64,000 nucleotides of DNA from Streptomyces curacoi (GTDB taxonomy: Bacteria > Actinomycetota > Actinomycetes > Streptomycetales > Streptomycetaceae): the NCBI RefSeq assembly GCF_001513975.1, contig NZ_KQ947988.1, positions 124,001 to 188,000 of the forward strand, in the 5' to 3' direction. A program made the position numbers and the translations under genes. Position 1 is the first letter of the stretch. The number at the start of each line of letters is the position of its first letter. Of the stretch, positions 58,817 to 64,000 are shown in pieces. The notes beneath the pieces were generated by a model, which was not told the origin of the DNA, ran no database searches, and saw only the letters and a list, made by a program, of their open reading frames with translations.

Positions 58817-60090
58817 GCAGGGACGTCCTCTCGGAGGTCTCGGGTCGCTTCGGCGCTGGTGAGGTGTGCGCCGACGTGGGTGGTCAACTCCCAGTCGTTG
58901 CGGCCGCGCTGTTCGCGCCATACGGCGCGGACGGCGGCCCCGGCGAGGAGGACCTGGTAGAAGGGGCCGCCCACGATGAGCTTCACGTAGTGGACGAAGC
59001 GGACGCGAAGCCCGTACTGCTTGCCGAAGTCGTGCAGTCCGACGACCTCGAAGACGAAGGTGACGAGCGCGGTGACGGCCGGCAGGAAGGTGATGAACGC
59101 GATGCCCACCGGCACGTCCAGGAAGAGGGCGATCGCCACGTTGAGCGGGATGATCAGGCCGGTGAAGGCCTGCAGGAACGGTGTGGTGAGGGTGTAGCGG
59201 GCGAGCAACCGCTGCCCGAAGGTGGGCAGTTGCCTCCAGTCCTTCTTCCGGTAGACCTGCAGGAAGCCCTGGTTCCAGCGGGTGCGCTGCTTCAGCAGCG
59301 ACATCAGGCTGCCGGGCGTCTCCTCCTTGGTCACCATGTCGGAGTCGTAGGCGACGACGACCTTCTTGCCGACGCTGGAGAGCCGCACGCCCAGATCGCA
59401 GTCCTCGGCGAGGCAGTCGGGATCCCAGCCGTCGGCACCTCGCAGCACGTCGGTGCGGACGAAGACGGTGTTGCCGCCGAGCGGGATGAACCCCTTCTGG
59501 GCGTGCAGATGCAGCCGGGAACGGAACCAGAAGAAGTACTCCAGGCAGTTGCGCAGGCTGTACCAGCTGGAGTGGAAGTTGATGAGCTGGACCCCGCCCT
59601 GGACGACGTCCGCCCCGGTCGTGCGGAACGCGTGGTCGACATGCGCGAGGAGCTCGGGGTGGACCTGGTCCTCGGCGTCGAACACCCCGACGACGTCGCC
59701 GCGGCAGTGCGGCAGCGCCGTGTTCATGGCCTTCGGCTTGTTCTTCTTCTCGTGGGTGTCGACGACGACCCGCACCCGCGGGTCACGGGCGGCGGCCCGC
59801 TCGGCGACCTCGCTGGTCTCCGGGTCGTCGTGCCCGACGATGACGATGATCTCGAAGTCGGTGTGGGTCGACTCCAGCAGCCGCTGGATCGTGTGGTCCA
59901 GCACGGCCTGTTCGTGCCGGGCCGGCAACAGCAGCGAGAACGACACGTGCTCGCCGCCGTCCGGTCTGCTGAACCGGGTGGAGGCGAGCACCTCGGGCGT
60001 GCGCCACGCGTGCATCTGCCACCACAGGGTGAAGGCCGCCATCCAGAACAAGGCCAGCGAGACGACGGCTATGAAGACAGACGTCAACAA
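58813..60090 (-). CDS. Processive GT2 glycosyltransferase (cellulose-synthase/CslA-like)
   Basis: 425 residues. An N-terminal membrane helix, GT-A domain with D138-AED (DxD-like) and E229-D230, the QRTRW motif at 268-272, and about four C-terminal helices. The D, D, D, QxxRW set marks processive beta-glycan synthases. The product could be cellulose-, chitin- or hyaluronan-like; it is shorter than CslA. First gene of the operon, so its upstream region (60091-60301) should hold the promoter. Confidence 0.9.
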   Translation of the reverse strand: MLTSVFIAVVSLALFWMAAFTLWWQMHAWRTPEVLASTRFSRPDGGEHVSFSLLLPARHEQAVLDHTIQRLLESTHTDFEIIVIVGHDDPETSEVAERAAARDPRVRVVVDTHEKKNKPKAMNTALPHCRGDVVGVFDAEDQVHPELLAHVDHAFRTTGADVVQGGVQLINFHSSWYSLRNCLEYFFWFRSRLHLHAQKGFIPLGGNTVFVRTDVLRGADGWDPDCLAEDCDLGVRLSSVGKKVVVAYDSDMVTKEETPGSLMSLLKQRTRWNQGFLQVYRKKDWRQLPTFGQRLLARYTLTTPFLQAFTGLIIPLNVAIALFLDVPVGIAFITFLPAVTALVTFVFEVVGLHDFGKQYGLRVRFVHYVKLIVGGPFYQVLLAGAAVRAVWREQRGRNDWELTTHVGAHLTSAEATRDLREDVPA

Positions 60091-60301
60091 ACAGATCCCC
60101 CCAGATCCCCAATGCCCCCTGTCGCAACGGTGAGTTACAGCCGTCGCGTCACTGTGCAGAGATTAGGGGGGAACTGTGAAGCGTGTGGGCCGTTCCGATA
60201 AATAGCTTGTTTCGGAACGGTGCGGTGGAAAGCGCGACCTAACCGAACACTTGCCCAATTCGGGCAGCTGAAACAGCGCCCTCCGCTTCCGTTTCGGCTG
60301 C

Positions 60302-62335
60302 TCAGCTCCTCAGCGCCGTGCGCAGTCGCTCCGGATCGGTCGTCGGGGCGTCACAGGTGAAATTACGGCAGACATACGCGGCCGGTTCACCGCCGACGAG
60401 CGGCCGGTCGGCGAGGAGCGGGAGTTCGTCACTGTCCGGAGTCCCGACGGCCACGACGGCTCCGGGCGCGGTGGCCAGAAGTGCCGTACGGTGCAGGGTC
60501 CTTGTGGCCTGCTCGTCGAGGCTCGGCCCGACGATCGCGACCTCTCGGGGCCCGTCGAGGTTGGCCTCGGCGACGGCCAGACCCCAGCCGACGAAGCGCG
60601 GGACGCGCGGTCCGAGGGCCTTGACGACGCCCAGCGCCTTCTCGGCGGCGGCGCGGTGGGGCGCGGAGCCGGTCTGCGCGGCGTAGGACAGCAGGGCGCC
60701 GGCCGCCGCGCTCCAGCCGGAGGGGGCGGCGTTGTCGGTGGGGTCCTGGGGGCGGCGGATCAGCTGCTCGGCGTCGGCGGCGGTGTCGTAGAGGGCACCG
60801 GACTCCTCGTCGGTGAAGCGGGCGAGCACGTGGTCGAGCAGGAACCCGGCGAAGTCCAGCCAGACGCCCTCGCCGGTGACGGAGGCGAGCGCCAGGAAGC
60901 CCTCGGCGACATCGCCGTAGTCCTCCAGGACACCGGCGTTGGCGCCGACCTGGCCGTCCTTGCTGGTGCGGGCGAGGCGGGCGGCGTCGTCGAGGTGCAG
61001 CCGGACGAGGAGGTCGGCGGCGGCGAGCGCGGCGTCCACGAGGTCGGGGCGGTCGAAGTAGGCGCCGGTCTCGGCGAGGGCGGCGATCGCGAGGCCGTTC
61101 CAGGCGGCGACGATCTTGTCGTCCCGGCCGGGCGCGGGGCGTTCGCTTCTCCTGTCCAGCAGCCGCTGCCGGATGGACGCGATCCTGTCGGCGTCGAACA
61201 GCTCGTCCTGCTGCGGGAGCTGGAGCACGGAGGAGCCGTGCTCGAAGGTGCCCTCCTCGGTGACCCCGAAGTACCGGGCGGCGAGCTCGGCGTCGTCGTC
61301 GCCGAGCGTCTCGCGCAGCTGCCGCGGGGTCCACACGTAGTACGCGCCCTCGACGTGCCTGCCGGTCCCGTCGTCGCTGTCGGCGTCGAGCGCGGAGGCG
61401 AACCCGCCCTCGTTGGTGCGCAGCTCACGCACCATGAAGTCGGCGGTTTCGAGGGCGACGCGGCGGGCGAGCTCGGAGCCGGTGGCGCGCCAGAGGTGGG
61501 CGTAGCCGCGGCACAGCAGGGCGTTGTCGTACAGCATCTTCTCGAAGTGCGGCACGATCCAGTCGCGGTCGACGGAGTACCGCGCGAAACCGCCGCCGAG
61601 CTGGTCGTAGATGCCGCCCCGGGCCATGCGCTCGCAGGTGTCCTGGGCCATCTGGAGAGCGCCCTCGGAGCCGGTGCGGGCGTGGTGCCGCAGCAGGAAC
61701 TCGATCACCATGGACGGCGGGAACTTCGGCGCGCCGCCGAATCCGCCGCGCTGCGGGTCGTACTCCCGGGTGAGCCCGAGCAGCGCCTGCGCGAGCTCCT
61801 GCTCGCCGGGTGCCTCGGTGCCGCCGAAGGAGATCTCCCGCCCGGCGAGGTCGCGCACGATCTTCCCCGCGACCTCGGCGACCTCGTCCCGCCGGTCCGC
61901 CCAGGCGCTGTGCACGCCCTCCAGGACCTGCCGGAAGGAGGGCATGCCGTGCCGGGAAGCGGGCGGGAAGTAGGTGCCGAAGTAGAAGGGCTCGGCGTCC
62001 GGGGTGAGAAAGACGGTCATGGGCCAGCCGCCCTGGCCGGTGGCCGCCTGGACGGCCTCCATGTAGACGGCGTCCACGTCGGGGCGTTCCTCGCGGTCGA
62101 CCTTGATGTTGACGAAGTGGGCGTTGAGGTAGTCGGCGGTCTCCTGGTCCTCGAAGGACTCGTGCGCCATCACATGGCACCAGTGACAGCTGCTGTAACC
62201 GACACTGAGCAGCACCGGCACATTGCGTTTCCGCGCCTCCTCGAAGGCCTCCCCGGACCAGGGCCACCAGTCGACGGGGTTGTCGGCGTGCTGAAGGAGG
62301 TACGGGGACGTCTCGTGCGCCAGTCGGTTCGGCAT
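60302..62335 (-). CDS. YyaL/DUF255 thioredoxin-fold protein
   Basis: 677 residues. N-terminal thioredoxin-like domain with SSCHWCHVMAHESFED (CxxC) and conserved NRLAHETSPYLLQHADNPVDW, then an (alpha/alpha)6 barrel like N-acylglucosamine epimerases (MIEFLLRHHARTG, EKMLYDNALL). Function in bacteria unknown; human relative SPATA20. No signal peptide. ATG 62335 is preferred over 62344 because AGGA lies 8 bases upstream. Confidence 0.9.
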   Translation of the reverse strand: MPNRLAHETSPYLLQHADNPVDWWPWSGEAFEEARKRNVPVLLSVGYSSCHWCHVMAHESFEDQETADYLNAHFVNIKVDREERPDVDAVYMEAVQAATGQGGWPMTVFLTPDAEPFYFGTYFPPASRHGMPSFRQVLEGVHSAWADRRDEVAEVAGKIVRDLAGREISFGGTEAPGEQELAQALLGLTREYDPQRGGFGGAPKFPPSMVIEFLLRHHARTGSEGALQMAQDTCERMARGGIYDQLGGGFARYSVDRDWIVPHFEKMLYDNALLCRGYAHLWRATGSELARRVALETADFMVRELRTNEGGFASALDADSDDGTGRHVEGAYYVWTPRQLRETLGDDDAELAARYFGVTEEGTFEHGSSVLQLPQQDELFDADRIASIRQRLLDRRSERPAPGRDDKIVAAWNGLAIAALAETGAYFDRPDLVDAALAAADLLVRLHLDDAARLARTSKDGQVGANAGVLEDYGDVAEGFLALASVTGEGVWLDFAGFLLDHVLARFTDEESGALYDTAADAEQLIRRPQDPTDNAAPSGWSAAAGALLSYAAQTGSAPHRAAAEKALGVVKALGPRVPRFVGWGLAVAEANLDGPREVAIVGPSLDEQATRTLHRTALLATAPGAVVAVGTPDSDELPLLADRPLVGGEPAAYVCRNFTCDAPTTDPERLRTALRS

Positions 62336-62603
62336 GGGGTCCATCCTGCCGCAGTACCCGCGCGGGACAGGGCATCACAGGGGCGGTGATCCGCGCCGGG
62401 TGACGAGACCCGCGGCCTCGCAGGCTGCCGGCGCCAGGATCGCCTGCCGCGCCGAAGGCCGCCGTACCGCACCTCGGCCGCGCCTCACCCGCCCCTCCCC
62501 CGCACGCGGCCCCTCCCCTCGGCGACTGATCCGCAGGACACTTGACCGACGGAAATCCGGGAAGGGACCGGGAGAAGCCGTTGCCGCCGGAGGGGGACGT
62601 GAG

Positions 62604-64000
62604 ATGCGGGACAGCCATCGGACGGAGGCCGAGCGGCTGGTGGCTCGGGCCGTCGAGGAGGAAGTGCGGCGCTCGGGCGGGCGCGTCGACGGGCCGGTGC
62701 TGATGTCGCGGGCGCGCGGGGCGCTGGACTCCATGGCGCAGACGGCGGCCGAGGAGTACGCGGCCTATACGCGCGCGCTGGACGAGGCGGAGTCGGGCCG
62801 GCTGACGTTCGGGCAGCGGTTCGCCCGGGAGGGCGGCACCACACCCCTGATGGTGGCGGGCGTCGCCGCGGTCGCCGCCGCCGTGTCCGACCTGGCGCTC
62901 GGCACCGGCACGGGCACCGCGGTGGGCGCGGGCGTGACCGTCGCCGTGGTGGGTGCGGCGGCGACGGTCGTGAAGGTGGCGGGCACGCATCTGCCGGCCG
63001 CGCACCAGCGCGCGGGCGCCGTCGGCCAGCCCGGCGGCCCGGAGCAGCTGCGGCTGCAGTGGCTGACGGCGCTGGAGGTACGGGGCATACGGCCCTTCCT
63101 CGACCAGCAGCGGGTGCTGAGCGCGTCCACCGGCCCGAAGAAGACGGGGCCGCGGCTGAAGGGCGCGGACAAGAGCGCGGCGGCCCGTGGGCGCAGTGTG
63201 CTGGAGCAGTCGTTCGGCCAACTCCCGGAACCGGTGGGTCCGTTCGCGAGCCGTCGGCAGGAGATGGCCCGCATCCGGCAGTGGGTGCAGGCGGCGCGGG
63301 CGAGCACGGAGACGAAGCCGACGGTGGTCGTGCTGCACGGGGCGCCCGGCAGCGGTCGTACGGCACTGGCGGTCCGCGCGGCCCACGATCTGAAGGACCA
63401 CTTCCGCGGCGCGTGCCTGGTGGACCTGCGCGGCGACACCGCGGAGGAGCCGCCACTGTCGACGCGGGACGCGCTGCTGCATCTGCTGAACCGTCTGGGC
63501 GCCCCGCGCGAACAGCTCCTGTTCCGTGAGCGCTCCTCGGCCGACCAGCAGGTGAAGCGGCTGAGCGAGCTCTACCACCAGCACCTCACGGGCCTCCCGG
63601 TCACCGTCGTACTGGACGACGCCTCGGACCCGGAGCAGGTCCGCACCCTCGTCCCCGAGCGCTCCGACAGCCTGGTGCTGGTCACCGCCCGCGAACCTCT
63701 CGACCTGCCCCCGGACCTCGCCGCCCGGGTGCACCAGCTCCCGGTGGAGGCGCTGGACGCGGCCGGCGCCGAGGAGCTGCTGACGGCGGCGGCGCAGGAT
63801 GCCTCCGGCCCCTACGACGCCGAATCCGCCGATCTCGTCCGGCAGTTGTGCGGCGGACTGCCGCTCGCGCTGCGCATCGCGGGCTCGTCGCTGGGCCCGC
63901 GCTCACCGCGCGCGCTGGCGACGGACCTGGGGGCGTACGGCCCGGTGGAGCCGATCGAGCGGGCCCTGTGGCTGCGCTACACCGACCAGTCGGAGTCGGC
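62604..64000 (+). CDS. Membrane-associated STAND/NB-ARC ATPase (3' partial)
   Basis: At least 465 residues, running off the window. A helical N-terminal segment, a hydrophobic Gly/Ala/Val-rich hairpin (about 78-130, likely two membrane helices), a linker, then a STAND ATPase with Walker A GAPGSGRT (246-253; Arg252 instead of Lys), Walker B VTVVLDDAS, sensor LVTAREP and the GLPLA motif of NB-ARC proteins (CGGLPLALRIAGSSLG). TPR or similar repeats probably follow. Start ATG 62604 after GGAGGGGGA. Regulatory or defence role; unknown trigger. Confidence 0.85.
   Translation, partial: MRDSHRTEAERLVARAVEEEVRRSGGRVDGPVLMSRARGALDSMAQTAAEEYAAYTRALDEAESGRLTFGQRFAREGGTTPLMVAGVAAVAAAVSDLALGTGTGTAVGAGVTVAVVGAAATVVKVAGTHLPAAHQRAGAVGQPGGPEQLRLQWLTALEVRGIRPFLDQQRVLSASTGPKKTGPRLKGADKSAAARGRSVLEQSFGQLPEPVGPFASRRQEMARIRQWVQAARASTETKPTVVVLHGAPGSGRTALAVRAAHDLKDHFRGACLVDLRGDTAEEPPLSTRDALLHLLNRLGAPREQLLFRERSSADQQVKRLSELYHQHLTGLPVTVVLDDASDPEQVRTLVPERSDSLVLVTAREPLDLPPDLAARVHQLPVEALDAAGAEELLTAAAQDASGPYDAESADLVRQLCGGLPLALRIAGSSLGPRSPRALATDLGAYGPVEPIERALWLRYTDQSES

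Noticed and set aside
1..64000. tRNA genes or phage attachment sites
   Set aside because: No cloverleaf-type sequence, integrase or flanking direct repeat pair was found by eye on either strand.

Overview
The window is 64 kb of very GC-rich chromosome with strong G/C bias at third codon positions, GTG and even CTG starts, and many 4-base ATGA/GTGA gene overlaps. Together with the gene content (AhpC/AhpD, PIN-PhoH, GTP-dependent PEPCK, a Flp/Tad locus, a DasR-type chitinase operator, MEDS and LuxR-STAND regulators) this points to a Streptomyces or close relative, in a core chromosomal region. The gene order recalls the S. coelicolor SCO5032 to SCO4979 region; that is from memory and was not checked.

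Layout. 1-7 kb: ahpC (5' end cut) and ahpD, a PerM-type permease, a secreted lytic transglycosylase, PIN-PhoH and a cis-prenyltransferase. 7.7-11.8 kb: small stand-alone enzymes (HTH_42/AlkZ-like, methyltransferase, DinB, F420-type oxidoreductase, DUF192). 11.8-22.1 kb: a minus-strand Tad/Flp pilus locus (cpaB, cpaE, two tadE, cpaF, tadB, tadC) running into its own histidine kinase and response regulator, then a Flp pilin, a TadG-like protein, a lipoprotein and an OmpA-domain protein. An IS605-type tnpB element sits 20 bases upstream of cpaB. 24.4-28.5 kb: a secreted GH18 chitinase under a DasR-like operator, a small PH-like protein, and an ECF sigma factor with an internally duplicated membrane partner. 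28.5-36.6 kb: an atypical Nramp transporter, two anti-sigma/MEDS-type regulators, a LuxR-STAND activator carrying a repeat insertion, and a secreted M14 carboxypeptidase.

36.6-43.5 kb is a divergent catabolic cluster. A sugar kinase, IclR regulator, RidA and GntP/DsdX-type permease lie on the minus strand; a D-serine-deaminase-like PLP enzyme and an N-acyl-D-amino-acid deacylase lie on the plus strand. A perfect 7-3-7 palindrome lies between them. The parts fit uptake and deamination of D-amino acids, with RidA removing the reactive enamine. 43.5-50.8 kb: secreted serine protease, aminotransferase, small conserved protein, PEPCK, hemolysin III. 50.8-53.6 kb: a decayed DHA2-type drug exporter that keeps its promoter and operator, a TetR regulator and a Mut7-C protein. 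53.6-60.1 kb: a four-gene minus-strand operon of three glycosyltransferases and a secreted galactose-oxidase-like protein, resembling cslA-glxA-type glycan loci. 60.3-64 kb: a YyaL-type thioredoxin-fold protein and the start of a membrane-anchored STAND ATPase whose P-loop lysine is arginine.

No rRNA, tRNA, CRISPR array or prophage was seen. The points most worth follow-up are the doubly deleted TnpB at the Tad promoter, the D-amino-acid cluster, the second galactose-oxidase/glycosyltransferase operon, the insertion inside the LuxR-STAND gene, the orphan terminator near 7.07 kb that may end an unannotated small RNA, and the paralogous PH-like proteins.
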